NCBI GenBank assembly: GCA_963816775.1
Contig: CAWFLX010000020.1
Span: 248,001 to 312,000, forward strand
Origin: JAFAXD01 sp963816775
GTDB lineage: Bacteria; Pseudomonadota; Alphaproteobacteria; Rhizobiales; Xanthobacteraceae
Reading direction: 5' to 3'
Length of the DNA stretch: 64,000 bases
The stretch's first letter is position 1; each line of letters opens with the position of its first letter. The notes under the pieces are model-generated. The model had not been told where the DNA came from. It saw only the letters and a program-made list of their open reading frames with translations, and did not search any database. The translations under genes were made by a program, and so were the position numbers. Positions 8,999 to 18,014 of this stretch are shown here, piece after piece.

Positions 8999-9928
8999 TT
9001 ATTCCTTCACCGCCCCGGTCATAGCCGAAACGTAGTGCTCCACGAAGAACGCATAGAGCACGACCAGCGGCAATGAACCGACCAGCGCGCCGGCCATCAA
9101 CGATCCCCAGCGATAGATATCGCCGTCGACGAACTCGTTGACGATTGCGACCGGCACCGTCTTGTTGCTGGTCGAAGAAATGAAAGTCAGCGCGTAGATG
9201 AACTCGTTCCAGCATAGTGTGAAACAGAAGATGAAGGCCGAGATCAAGCCCGGCACCGCCAGCGGCAATACGATCTTGACCAGGATCTGCCAGCGACTGG
9301 CCCCGTCGATCAGCGCGCACTCCTCGAGCTCGAACGGGATGGTCTTGAAGTAGCCCATCAGCAGCCAGGTCGAGAACGGGATCAGGATGGTTGGATAGGT
9401 GAGGATCAGCGCAAAGGGCGTGTCGAACAGGCCGTATTGGAAAACGACCGTGGAGAGCGGGATGAACAGGATCGACGGCGGGACCAGGTAGGCAAGAAAG
9501 ATCGCGCCGCCGATGAACTGCGCCCCGCGGTAGCGCAGGCGCACGATTGCGTAGGCGGCAAGCACGCTCGCCACGATCGACAGGACAGTCGAGGCGACCG
9601 CGATCATCATCGTGTTCCAGAGCCAAAGCGGATAGTTGGTCTCGAACAGGAGCTTCGCGATGTGCTTGAAGGTGGGCGTCCAGGTCCAGAACGGGTTGAA
9701 TTTGTCGAGGTTGAGCAGCTGCTCATCGGGTTTGATCGCCGTCAACGCCATCCAGTAGAACGGGAACAGCAGCACGATTAGAATGATCCCGAGCGGCAGG
9801 TAAAGGGTGATGAGCCGGCGCGGCAACGTCTCGAGGTAGCTCATGCCCTCGCTGCGGTCGGCCGTGGGCGACGATCCAGTCAGCACCGCTTTCGGGTTCG
9901 CCAGTTTTGGGACGAGCGCGTCAGTCAT
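8999..9928 (-). CDS. Carbohydrate ABC transporter permease (MalG type)
   Basis: The 309-residue permease has six predicted membrane segments. The EAA loop, which contacts the ATPase, reads EECALIDGASRWQILVKIVL. It is the second permease of a CUT1-type importer with the genes at 9921, 10885 and 12244, and overlaps the first permease gene by 8 bp. The substrate cannot be read from the sequence; the family carries sugars, polyols or glycerol-3-phosphate. Confidence 0.92.
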   Translation of the reverse strand: MTDALVPKLANPKAVLTGSSPTADRSEGMSYLETLPRRLITLYLPLGIILIVLLFPFYWMALTAIKPDEQLLNLDKFNPFWTWTPTFKHIAKLLFETNYPLWLWNTMMIAVASTVLSIVASVLAAYAIVRLRYRGAQFIGGAIFLAYLVPPSILFIPLSTVVFQYGLFDTPFALILTYPTILIPFSTWLLMGYFKTIPFELEECALIDGASRWQILVKIVLPLAVPGLISAFIFCFTLCWNEFIYALTFISSTSNKTVPVAIVNEFVDGDIYRWGSLMAGALVGSLPLVVLYAFFVEHYVSAMTGAVKE

Positions 9929-10880
9929 TGCTCTCCCCGTGCTGCCATTTACGCCGTTGCAGGCCGAACCACGAGATCAGGATCGCGGCGAGCAGAAACG
10001 GGATCATTGCGGTCGCGATCGCCGCTCCCTCCCCCAGATAACCGCCCCCGATCGCGCGCTGGTACGACAAGGTCGCCATCAGATGGGTGGCGTTGACCGG
10101 GCCGCCACGCGTCATCGCCCAAATGAGTTGAAAGTCGGTGAAGGTGAACAGCACCGAGAACGTCATCACCACCGCGATGATCGGGGTGAGCAGCGGGTAG
10201 GTCACGTGGCGGAAAATCTGCCAGCGGTTCGCGCCGTCGATGGTCGCCGCTTCGTAGAGCGATGGCGGCACGGTCTGCAGGCCTGCGAGCAAGGTAATCG
10301 CGACGAACGGCACGCCGCGCCAAATGTTGGCGAAGATCACAGACCAGCGCGCGTTCCACGGATCGCCGAGGAAATCGATGTTGGTCGAGATCAGGTGCAA
10401 CTGACGCAGCGACCACGACAGGATCGAGAACTGGCTGTCATAAAGCCACCAGAAGGCGATCGCCGACAGCACGGTCGGCACGATGAACGGGATCAGCACG
10501 ATGGCGCGGATGATCGCCTTCATCGGCATGTTCTGGTTGAGCAGCAGCGCGAGATAGAGCCCGACCGCGAATTTGATCACGCTCGCGACCACGGTGTAGA
10601 GGATGGTGTTGAACACGGCGAGCCGGAACGTCGAATCGTCCCACAGCCATTCGTAGTTCTCGATCCCGATGAAAGCGCCCGGCCGGCCGATGCGCGCGTC
10701 AGTGAACGAAAGCCAGACGCCGAGGCCGAGCGGATAGGCCAGAAACAGGATCAGGAACGCCGCCGTTGGCAGCATGAACCATGCGCCAAGCCAATTGCGG
10801 TCGACCTTCAGGCGATCCCACGCGGGGGTGTCGTGGGATGCCTGAGCGGCGCTGGAGCTCGGCAGGACGGCGTCGGCCAT
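9921..10880 (-). CDS. Sugar ABC transporter permease (MalF type)
   Basis: The 319-residue inner-membrane permease starts at the ATG at 10880, 4 bp after the substrate-binding protein gene. It has the usual N-terminal membrane segment (WLGAWFMLPTAAFLILFLAY) and an EAA loop reading YEAATIDGANRWQIFRHVTY. It pairs with the permease encoded at 8999-9928. The longer frame extending to 11117 would run into the binding-protein gene and was not used. Confidence 0.92.
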   Translation of the reverse strand: MADAVLPSSSAAQASHDTPAWDRLKVDRNWLGAWFMLPTAAFLILFLAYPLGLGVWLSFTDARIGRPGAFIGIENYEWLWDDSTFRLAVFNTILYTVVASVIKFAVGLYLALLLNQNMPMKAIIRAIVLIPFIVPTVLSAIAFWWLYDSQFSILSWSLRQLHLISTNIDFLGDPWNARWSVIFANIWRGVPFVAITLLAGLQTVPPSLYEAATIDGANRWQIFRHVTYPLLTPIIAVVMTFSVLFTFTDFQLIWAMTRGGPVNATHLMATLSYQRAIGGGYLGEGAAIATAMIPFLLAAILISWFGLQRRKWQHGESND

Positions 10881-10884
10881 CAGT

Positions 10885-12204
10885 TCACCGATAAATTCGC
10901 CGCAGCTGCCGATCCGCGATGGCGATTGAGCTTTTGACGTCTTCGCGCCCGGTGCAGTAGTTGGCGAACATGTCGACCACCACGAAGTCGGCGATCGCGG
11001 TCGCGGCCTTCTCCCCAACCGAACCGAGACCGCCGGCGGTGAGCGAGCGCTTGGCGACGTCGCGGAACGGCGTAGTTTTGGGATCCGCGGTCCACACCGG
11101 GTTGGAGTCGTAGGCATTGAGGCAGTGGGTGAGATAGCCCTGCGCCGCCTCGATCCACTTGTTGAACTGATCGGCTTCCATCATGTAGGCGATCAGCGCC
11201 TTACTGGCCTGCGGGTATCTGGTGTAGTTCATCACCAGGATCGGATACATCAGGTGCAGCTCGGTCGGCTTGCCGATCGGGCCGACCGGCCAGAAGGCGT
11301 GGTCCATGTCCTTGGCAATCTCGTTCTTGGTCGGATCCTTCTGGGCCGCGACGTAGATCGAGATGCCGTTGTTGGTCCAGTAGACCTCGCCGGCGAGGAA
11401 CGCCTTGTTGTTCGATGCGTCGTTCCAGGATGCGACCCCGGTGATCATGTTGTCAGCGAGCTGTTTGGCATATTCGAGCGCCTTTGCGGTCTCCGGCGAG
11501 TTGATGATCACCTTGTCGTCCTTGTCGACGGTGTTGCCGCCGTGCGCCCACAGACACCAATGCACCCAGGTGTTGCCATCGCCGGATGCATGCCCGAGCG
11601 CCATGCCGCCGGGCGTGTTGTTCTTCTTCATCACCTTGGCGTATTCGAGGAAGGCATCGGTCGTATCCGGAAACTTGGAGAACCCGGCTCTTTTCGATGC
11701 CTCCAGGCGATAATTCTGCAGGTTGCCGCCGTAGACGATCGGCACCGCAATCCATTTGTCGCCGCTCTTGCCGTAGGTGACGGCGCTCGGCACCCAGCCG
11801 CCGTATTTCTTGCCGAGATATTCGGCGACGTCCGACACATCGAGACATTTCTGCGGGAACAGGTGGGGCAGCGAGTAGAGCCCCCAGAACAGATCCGGAC
11901 CGGCGCCGGTGTTGGCGGCGACCGAGGCCTTCGGCTGCACGTCCTCGTAGGATTCGCGCGCGATCGCGACCTTGACGCCGGTCGCCTGGGTGAAGGCCTC
12001 GAGCAACTTGACGAACGCGTCGTCCTCGGCCTGCACGAAGTATTTCCAGCGCAGCATCGAGAGCTGCGCGCCCGGCTCCGGCTTCCAGGGCGAGTTCTGC
12101 GCCCAGGCCTTGCTCCATTCGAGCAGCGCCGGTCCGCTGAGCGCGCCGGCCGCTGTCAGCGCGGTGCCGCCCTTGACCAAAGCGCGGCGGGTCAAAATGG
12201 TCAT
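10885..12204 (-). CDS. ABC transporter substrate-binding protein (family 1, Tat signal)
   Basis: The 439-residue protein begins with a twin-arginine signal (TRRALVKGG, then a hydrophobic stretch ending KAWAQ), so it should be exported folded to the periplasm. The rest fits the extracellular solute-binding family 1 that feeds CUT1 importers. It is the second gene of a four-gene importer operon (ATPase, binding protein, two permeases). Rieske oxygenase genes lie divergently beside it, so an aromatic or polyol substrate is possible, but that is context only. Confidence 0.92.
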   Translation of the reverse strand: MTILTRRALVKGGTALTAAGALSGPALLEWSKAWAQNSPWKPEPGAQLSMLRWKYFVQAEDDAFVKLLEAFTQATGVKVAIARESYEDVQPKASVAANTGAGPDLFWGLYSLPHLFPQKCLDVSDVAEYLGKKYGGWVPSAVTYGKSGDKWIAVPIVYGGNLQNYRLEASKRAGFSKFPDTTDAFLEYAKVMKKNNTPGGMALGHASGDGNTWVHWCLWAHGGNTVDKDDKVIINSPETAKALEYAKQLADNMITGVASWNDASNNKAFLAGEVYWTNNGISIYVAAQKDPTKNEIAKDMDHAFWPVGPIGKPTELHLMYPILVMNYTRYPQASKALIAYMMEADQFNKWIEAAQGYLTHCLNAYDSNPVWTADPKTTPFRDVAKRSLTAGGLGSVGEKAATAIADFVVVDMFANYCTGREDVKSSIAIADRQLRRIYR

Positions 12205-12243
12205 CGTGTTCCTCCCTCGGTGTGTCCTGGCCTTATGTGTTGG

Positions 12244-13311
12244 TCAGGCGTTGAGTCGCTCCCCGGTCGTCTCGTCGAACAGGTGCACCAGTCGTGCGTC
12301 GGGACGCAGCCGGATCTTCTGCCCCGGCTTGAATTGGTGTCGTTCCCGAAAGACCGCGGTGATCTCTTCGCCGCCCAACCTGGCTACGACTTGCAGCTCC
12401 GAACCGGTCGGCTCGACCACATGGATCTCCGCCTCGGCCCCGTCGTCGGCGAGCACAAAATGTTCCGGGCGCACCCCGTAGATCACCGGCCGGCCGTCGC
12501 TGCCCGCCGGCGCCGCGGCCAGCGGCAACCGCACGCCGTTCGGGCCCAGGAATTCCGCGCCGCCGTTGAGCCGCACGCTCCCGCGTAGGAAATTCATCGC
12601 CGGCGAGCCGATGAAGCCCGCCACGAACACGTTGTCGGGCCGATCATAAAGGTCGAGCGGCGCCCCGATCTGCTCGACCCGCCCGTCATGCATGACCACG
12701 ATCTTGTCGGCCATGGTCATGGCTTCGATCTGGTCGTGGGTGACGTACACGGTCGTGGTCTCGAGCCGCTGATGCAATTCCTTGATCTCGGTGCGCATGG
12801 CGACGCGCAGCTTGGCGTCGAGATTGGAAAGCGGCTCGTCGAAGAGAAATACCTTGGGATCGCGCACGATCGCGCGCCCCATGGCGACGCGCTGGCGCTG
12901 ACCGCCAGACAGTTGCCGCGGGTAGCGCTCGAGCAGGCTGGTCAGCCCGAGAATCTGGGCGGCGCGATCGACCCGCGCCTTGATCTCTGCCTTGGGGGCG
13001 CGGCGCAGCTTGAGCGAGAAGCCCAGGTTATCGGCGACGGTCATGTGCGGATAGAGCGCATAGTTCTGAAACACCATCGCGATGTCGCGTGCTTTCGGCG
13101 GCACGTTGTTGACGACGCGATTATCGATGCGGATCACGCCGGCGGTGATGTTTTCAAGCCCGGCGATCATGCGCAGCAGCGTGGACTTGCCGCAGCCGGA
13201 AGGGCCTACCAGCACGACGAATTCGCCGTCGCCGATGTCGATATCGACACCGTGGATGACCTCGACAGCACCGAATGCCTTGCGCACGTCGCAGATGGCG
13301 ACAGGGGCCAA
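12244..13311 (-). CDS. Sugar-type ABC transporter ATP-binding protein (UgpC/MalK family)
   Basis: The 355-residue ATPase has Walker A GPSGCGKST, signature LSGGQRQRVAMGRA, Walker B VFLFDEPLSNLDAKLR and the C-terminal regulatory (TOBE-like) region found in MalK/UgpC proteins. The start is set at TTG 13311 because a perfect AGGAGG (13317-13322) lies five bases upstream and the protein then begins with the family's usual APVAICDVRKAFG segment. An ATG at 13368 would add 19 residues without similar ribosome-binding support. This is the first gene of the importer operon. Confidence 0.92.
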   Translation of the reverse strand: MAPVAICDVRKAFGAVEVIHGVDIDIGDGEFVVLVGPSGCGKSTLLRMIAGLENITAGVIRIDNRVVNNVPPKARDIAMVFQNYALYPHMTVADNLGFSLKLRRAPKAEIKARVDRAAQILGLTSLLERYPRQLSGGQRQRVAMGRAIVRDPKVFLFDEPLSNLDAKLRVAMRTEIKELHQRLETTTVYVTHDQIEAMTMADKIVVMHDGRVEQIGAPLDLYDRPDNVFVAGFIGSPAMNFLRGSVRLNGGAEFLGPNGVRLPLAAAPAGSDGRPVIYGVRPEHFVLADDGAEAEIHVVEPTGSELQVVARLGGEEITAVFRERHQFKPGQKIRLRPDARLVHLFDETTGERLNA

Positions 13312-13542
13312 CGTTTCCTCCTGCCAGTCAGGGCTTTTTTGGGCGGCGCCAGCTGAATGGCGCGTCATTATGAGCCATGTTCGCCGCGCCGCGCGAGTCC
13401 TCCTTTGGGTGCAATCGCACGTTTTGTCGGCGCAGTCCCAGGGCGGTGCGCATCCCTGCCCGCACGATGCAAGACCGCGCGAGCTCTTTTCCATCGGTGA
13501 CGGGCGCGTTAGGTTCGAGCGAACTGTTTCCGGAGTAGCCCA

Positions 13543-14919
13543 ATGCCAACGCCCGACAACATCCGTTCGCTGGTCGAGCCCGGCCGCGTTCATCGCAGCG
13601 TCTACACCGATCCCGATATTTTCGATTTGGAACTAGAACGTGTGTTCGGCAATGCCTGGATCTATGTCGGGCACGAGAGCGAAATCGAACGTCCGGGCGA
13701 TTTCATCGCGACCCGGATCGGCAAAAAGCCGCTTCTGCTCGCGCGTGATCTCGATAGCAACATTGCACTCGTGCACAATCAATGTGCGCATCGCGGCGTG
13801 ATGGTCGTCGCCTCCGACTGCGGACATACCGACGAATATCGTTGCTGCTATCACGGTTGGACTTACGAACTCGATGGCCGCATCAAGGCGGCACCGTTGT
13901 TGCACGGTTATCCGCCGCACTTCGACCCAAAGAGCAGCACCAGTGGAATGAAGCGCGTGCCGCGGGTTGCGAGCTATCGCGGCTTCGTGTTCGGCAGCTT
14001 TGCGGACGACGGTCCGAGTCTCACCGATTTTCTAGGCTACATGACGACCTCGTTCGACGACATGGTCGACCGCGCGCCCGACGGCGGGCTTGAGGTGGCG
14101 GGCGGCGTCTTCAAGCATCGTTACCGCGGCAACTGGAAGCTCTATCTGGAGAATCTGTGCGATGCCGCGCACCCGCTGTTCGTGCACGAATCCTCGATCG
14201 TCGCCGCCAAACAGCAGGCCGACGACACCTACTCCGACGGTTCCGGCGAGATCGCGATCCGGCAGATGCGCCAGAATGGCGCGCCCTACTCGTTCTGGGA
14301 AGCGAACGTCGGCATCTGGTGCTACCCGAACGGGCACAGCTTCCTCGGCGATTATCACGACGATTCCAAGCTCGTCGCGGCGCTCAACGATCCGGCGTTC
14401 CGCGAGTACATGACGCTCATGGAAGCCAAGAAGGGCAAGGAGCAAACCAAAAAGACCGTCGAGGTTCGGCGCTGGAACAGCAACATCTATCCGAACGTTT
14501 CGTTCATGAGCCAATTCCAGCAGTTGCGGGTGGTGCATCCGGTCGCCGTCAACGAGACCGTCGTGCACACCTACAATTTCCGCCTACGCGGCGCGCCAGC
14601 GCAGATGTTTCGGAACACCGTCGCATTCGCCAACATCGTGAACGGGACCGGGTCGCTGGTGCTGACCGATGACCTTGAAGTCTACAACCGCATCGCGTTT
14701 GGCCTTGCCAGCGCCGGGCCGGAATGGATTGAGATCGGTCGTGGCTTTGCGAGCGACCAGCCGGACGATCATGGCGGCCGTCGCGGCAAGAACTCGACCA
14801 GCGAGGTCTACATCCGCAACATGTTTGACGCCTGGCTCGGCTACATGGCGCCGGATACGAGCCGGCAGGCGGTCGCGCACGGGCGTCCGCGCGTTGCCGG
14901 CGCCCGGGCACGATCGTGA
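13543..14919 (+). CDS. Aromatic ring-hydroxylating dioxygenase, alpha (Rieske) subunit
   Basis: The 458-residue protein is the catalytic subunit of a Rieske non-heme iron oxygenase. The [2Fe-2S] ligands are C81-x-H83 and C101-x2-H104 (CAHRG and CCYHGW). The mononuclear iron site fits ENLCDAAHPLFVH, with the Asp and two His. It overlaps the beta-subunit gene by 4 bp, so the enzyme is an alpha/beta oxygenase. The aromatic substrate cannot be predicted. The ATG has a GGAG site, and an inverted repeat GTTCG-AG-CGAAC (13513-13524) lies just upstream. Confidence 0.93.
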   Translation: MPTPDNIRSLVEPGRVHRSVYTDPDIFDLELERVFGNAWIYVGHESEIERPGDFIATRIGKKPLLLARDLDSNIALVHNQCAHRGVMVVASDCGHTDEYRCCYHGWTYELDGRIKAAPLLHGYPPHFDPKSSTSGMKRVPRVASYRGFVFGSFADDGPSLTDFLGYMTTSFDDMVDRAPDGGLEVAGGVFKHRYRGNWKLYLENLCDAAHPLFVHESSIVAAKQQADDTYSDGSGEIAIRQMRQNGAPYSFWEANVGIWCYPNGHSFLGDYHDDSKLVAALNDPAFREYMTLMEAKKGKEQTKKTVEVRRWNSNIYPNVSFMSQFQQLRVVHPVAVNETVVHTYNFRLRGAPAQMFRNTVAFANIVNGTGSLVLTDDLEVYNRIAFGLASAGPEWIEIGRGFASDQPDDHGGRRGKNSTSEVYIRNMFDAWLGYMAPDTSRQAVAHGRPRVAGARARS

Positions 14920-15440
14920 GTGTTACGACCGGCATGGCGGCCGCGAGCAAACCGAGCGCCGCCCCGCTGGATGCCGGCACATGCGAAGCTTTTCTGGTGC
15001 ACGAAGCGCGCCTCCTCGATGACGGCCGCTTCGAGGAGTGGTTGGGCCTATTCACGGCCGATGCCTGGTACTGGGTCCCGTCGCAACCCCACCAGGCCAA
15101 CCCGCGCGATATGGTTTCCCTGATCTATGATGACCGGCGGCTGTTGGAGACGCGGGTACGCCGGCTCGCGAGCCCGCGCATCTATTCGCAGGAGCCGCGC
15201 TCGCGAACCACGCGCATCATCGCCAACGTGACGATCGAGGAACAATCCGACGACGCGCGCGCGTGCGTGGTTCGCTCCAAGTTCCAGTTGCTGGAATATC
15301 GCCGCGATGCCCAGACAGCCTACGGCGGTACGCTGTTTCATCGACTGGTTGCGACCGACCCCGGCATTCGCATTGCCTGGAAACGGGTCGATCTCGTCAA
15401 CTGCGACGCCGTGCTGGACGGGCTCGTAGTGCCGTTTTAA
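14916..15440 (+). CDS. Aromatic ring-hydroxylating dioxygenase, beta subunit
   Basis: The 174-residue protein is the small structural subunit of the dioxygenase (SnoaL-like cone fold). It shows the family phrases LDDGRFEEWLGLFTADAWYW and RTTRIIANVTIE. The GTG start overlaps the alpha-subunit stop (GTGA), giving coupled translation. No ferredoxin or reductase gene follows immediately; the VanB-type reductase encoded at 18015 is the nearest electron-transfer candidate. Confidence 0.92.
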   Translation: MSVTTGMAAASKPSAAPLDAGTCEAFLVHEARLLDDGRFEEWLGLFTADAWYWVPSQPHQANPRDMVSLIYDDRRLLETRVRRLASPRIYSQEPRSRTTRIIANVTIEEQSDDARACVVRSKFQLLEYRRDAQTAYGGTLFHRLVATDPGIRIAWKRVDLVNCDAVLDGLVVPF

Positions 15441-15482
15441 GCCGAGACTATCGACCTAGTCCGGGCAAGCGCGGCGCCGCGC

Positions 15483-15554
15483 CGCCGGTGCTCGGCAGTG
15501 CGCCCGGGCTTGGCAGCCCGCCCGGGCTCGGCAGCCCTCCGCCCAAGGTTGGCA
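15483..15554. repeat. 18-bp tandem repeat, about four units
   Basis: Two adjacent 18-bp units, CGCCCGGGCTTGGCAGCC (15501-15518) and the same with T to C at one site (15519-15536), are flanked by degenerate copies on both sides. In one frame they encode a Pro-Gly-Leu-Gly-Ser repeat. The repeat sits directly upstream of the chitinase remnant and may be what is left of its proline-rich linker. Confidence 0.55.
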
Positions 15555-15567
15555 ATCCGCCGGCAGT

Positions 15568-15753
15568 GACGCGCAAGCGCTGTTGAACTATGCTCAGACC
15601 GATCCCAAGGTGGCGGAGATCTCGATGTGGTCCGTCGCTCGCGATAACGGCAACAGCGCGGGCGCCCACTATGCGTCGCCGGACAGCAGCGGCATCGCTC
15701 AGCATCCGTACGACTTCTCGGCGATCTTCCACCAATTCGATCTGCATGCCTGA
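15568..15753 (+). pseudogene. C-terminal remnant of a family 18 glycoside hydrolase (chitinase)
   Basis: In frame from 15568 to the stop at 15751-15753 the sequence reads about 61 residues resembling the end of a GH18 chitinase. It contains EISMWSVARDNG, corresponding to the last barrel strand with its conserved Trp, and HPYDFSAIFHQF before the stop. No start codon or catalytic DxxDxDxE motif lies upstream, where only GC-rich tandem repeats are found. It is therefore a decayed fragment. The rest of the 434-bp gap (15441-15874) shows nothing else recognisable. Confidence 0.55.
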
Positions 15754-15874
15754 AGCGAGCAACTCGGTGGGTGCCGAGGCGCTTGGCCGCGGCCTGTGCG
15801 GTCAGCGCCATCGGCACGCGGGGGTCTGATCAGGGTGGGTTTTCCGCCCTTCTGACCGGTAGCTGACATCGCCG

Positions 15875-16834
15875 TTGAACTACTGCTTTGCCAGCTACTC
15901 GTCTAATCTCCCGCGTTGGCGTGGCCAATCGGCAGGAAAGCAACCCGTTCTGTCCTCAGCCCCTCGATCGCGCGAAACGGCTGGCATCGCTCTGGCGCTC
16001 GCAGCCGCCGTCGCTTTTGCACTCGCAAACACTTCGGCGAGCGTCGCCTATCATGGCGGCAGCAACCCGTTGACCGTGGCAGCAATGCGCTTTCTCCTGC
16101 CGACGGGCGCGCTGGTGGTCTGGTTGCGAATGAGCGGCGTGCCTTTGCGCCTGCCGGCACGGGACGGCTGGGTTGCGGCTTTGCTCGGCGCAATCACCGC
16201 CTTCTACACCTTGGCCTTGCTAAGCGCGATCGGCGCAATTCCGCTCGCACTGGCAATCCTCGTATTTTACCTGTTTCCGCTGGTCGCCACTGTCACCCTC
16301 GCAGTCTGCGGCTGGGAGAAATTGGGCCGGCAGACGTTGGCGGCGATTGTGCTCGCATTCGCCGGCCTCACGCTCGCACTCAACCCACACGGTGGCGGTC
16401 TCGATCTTGAGGGCGTGGCGCTGGCTCTTGTCGGCGCACTAGGACTCGGCATCGTCATCGCCGTCTCCAGTCGCGTCTTCCGCGCCGGTGATTCACGGCC
16501 TGTAACGCTCTATATTGCAGCTGTCGCTGCCGTGGTCCTGATTGTGCTGTGCGCAGCGCATGGTGAACTCGTGCTGCCGCAGACTGGCTTTGGCTGGCTC
16601 GGCTTGGTCGGCACCTCGGTGTTCTACGCATTCGCGATGATCGCTTTCTTCATCGCTATCTCCATGATCGGACCGGTGCGCGTCTCGCTCCTCTCCTATG
16701 CCGAGCCGGTAGTAGCCGCGGGGCTTGGCGTTACCCTGCTTGGCGAGGCGCTAGCACTCCCGCAAATCGCGGGCATCGCGCTGGTCATCGCGGCGCTCGT
16801 CGGCGCGACGTTGTGGCAGCCGCGCAAGCCTTAG
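15875..16834 (+). CDS. EamA/DMT family transporter
   Basis: The product, up to 319 residues, has about ten hydrophobic segments in two EamA repeats, as in drug/metabolite exporters such as RhaT or YdcZ relatives. Visible family features are the first-repeat SVAYHGGSNPLTVAAMRF and the second-repeat SLLSYAEPVVAAGLGVTLLGE. The start is uncertain: the only upstream candidate is the TTG at 15875, with no clear ribosome-binding site, and the similarity begins near residue 33. Its place between two Rieske oxygenase loci suggests export of an aromatic compound, but this is only context. Confidence 0.8.
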   Translation: MNYCFASYSSNLPRWRGQSAGKQPVLSSAPRSRETAGIALALAAAVAFALANTSASVAYHGGSNPLTVAAMRFLLPTGALVVWLRMSGVPLRLPARDGWVAALLGAITAFYTLALLSAIGAIPLALAILVFYLFPLVATVTLAVCGWEKLGRQTLAAIVLAFAGLTLALNPHGGGLDLEGVALALVGALGLGIVIAVSSRVFRAGDSRPVTLYIAAVAAVVLIVLCAAHGELVLPQTGFGWLGLVGTSVFYAFAMIAFFIAISMIGPVRVSLLSYAEPVVAAGLGVTLLGEALALPQIAGIALVIAALVGATLWQPRKP

Positions 16835-16926
16835 ATCGGCCGCGTGGCTGATTGAGCCCTCGCCGACTTGGACGTAGGCTTCCAACGGCAATCACGGGAG
16901 AAGACATCGCCTGGCAGGAGGACGCC

Positions 16927-18006
16927 ATGACAGAAACCAAGCCGTTTCCGTTGAACGCCTGGTATGCTGCTGCCTGGAGCCACGAGATCAAACGCGAACT
17001 GGCGGCGCGGACGATCTGCGACAAGGATGTGGTGCTCTATCGCCGCACCGACGGTGAAGTCGCGGCGCTCGAAGATGCGTGCTGGCATCGCCTGTTGCCG
17101 CTCTCGCTGGGGCACCTGAAAGACGATCAGGTGGTCTGCGGGTATCATGGCTTGGTGTTCAATTCCGCGGGACGCTGCACCTACATGCCCGCGCAGAAGA
17201 CCATCAACCCTTCTGCCTGTGTCCATGCATATCCGATTGTCGAGCGACATCGCCTGGTCTGGCTATGGCCTGGAGATCCTGCGCTGGCGGATCCGGCGAA
17301 GGTTCCGGACTTTCATTGGAACGATGGTGCGGATTGGGTCGGCGATGGCGGCACGTTCTACAGCCTCGGATGCGACTACCGTCTTGTCGTCGACAATCTC
17401 ATGGACTTGACCCACGAAACCTACGTCCATGCGGGAAGCATCGGCGATGAAGCGATCACCGGTACGCCGTTCGACGTCTCCCATACGGATCACACTGCGA
17501 CCGTCACACGCTGGATGATCGATATCGAGGCCCCCCCGTTCTGGGGCAAGCAGCTTGGTAGATCGGGCCATGTCGACCGCTGGCAGATCATCTACTTTCA
17601 GGCGCCTTCCGTCATTGTCGGCGATGTCGGCGTTGCGCTTACCGGAACAGGCGCTCCGCAAGGGGACCGCTCGCAGGGCGTGAACGGAGCGTTCCTCGCC
17701 GCGATCACACCGGAAACCGACAAGACCTGTCATTATTTTTGGAACTTCGTCAGGACTTTTCGCAAAGACGATGAGCAGCTCACCCGCGATATTCGACGGG
17801 CCCATGTCAACAACGGCCAAGGCGTCTACGATCAGGACCAGGCAGTGCTCGAGGCGCAGCAGAGAGCGATCGATAAGAACCCGAGAATGCCGTTCTACAA
17901 TCTCAACATCGATGCCGGCGCGCTGTGGGCCCGCCGCATGATCGATCGGATGCTGGCCAACGAACGTGCGCCAAGCGTCCATGCACCAACCCAAGCCGCC
18001 GAGTAG
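16927..18006 (+). CDS. Rieske aromatic oxygenase, VanA type
   Basis: The 359-residue protein resembles the oxygenase component of vanillate O-demethylase and related phenoxy/aromatic demethylases. The Rieske ligands are C52-x-H54 (CWHRLLPLSLG) and C71-x2-H74 (CGYHGLVF). The iron site fits NLMDLTHETYVH. The ATG at 16927 has an AGGAGG site. The reductase gene begins 8 bp after the stop, making a VanA-VanB pair. Vanillate itself is not certain, because many methoxylated aromatics are used by this family. Confidence 0.92.
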   Translation: MTETKPFPLNAWYAAAWSHEIKRELAARTICDKDVVLYRRTDGEVAALEDACWHRLLPLSLGHLKDDQVVCGYHGLVFNSAGRCTYMPAQKTINPSACVHAYPIVERHRLVWLWPGDPALADPAKVPDFHWNDGADWVGDGGTFYSLGCDYRLVVDNLMDLTHETYVHAGSIGDEAITGTPFDVSHTDHTATVTRWMIDIEAPPFWGKQLGRSGHVDRWQIIYFQAPSVIVGDVGVALTGTGAPQGDRSQGVNGAFLAAITPETDKTCHYFWNFVRTFRKDDEQLTRDIRRAHVNNGQGVYDQDQAVLEAQQRAIDKNPRMPFYNLNIDAGALWARRMIDRMLANERAPSVHAPTQAAE

Positions 18007-18014
18007 GGGGCAAG

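Noticed and set aside
15263..15586. Frame overlapping the end of the dioxygenase beta gene and the Pro-Gly repeat
   Set aside because: Its first part is out of frame with the beta subunit, and the rest is the tandem repeat; no start signal is visible.
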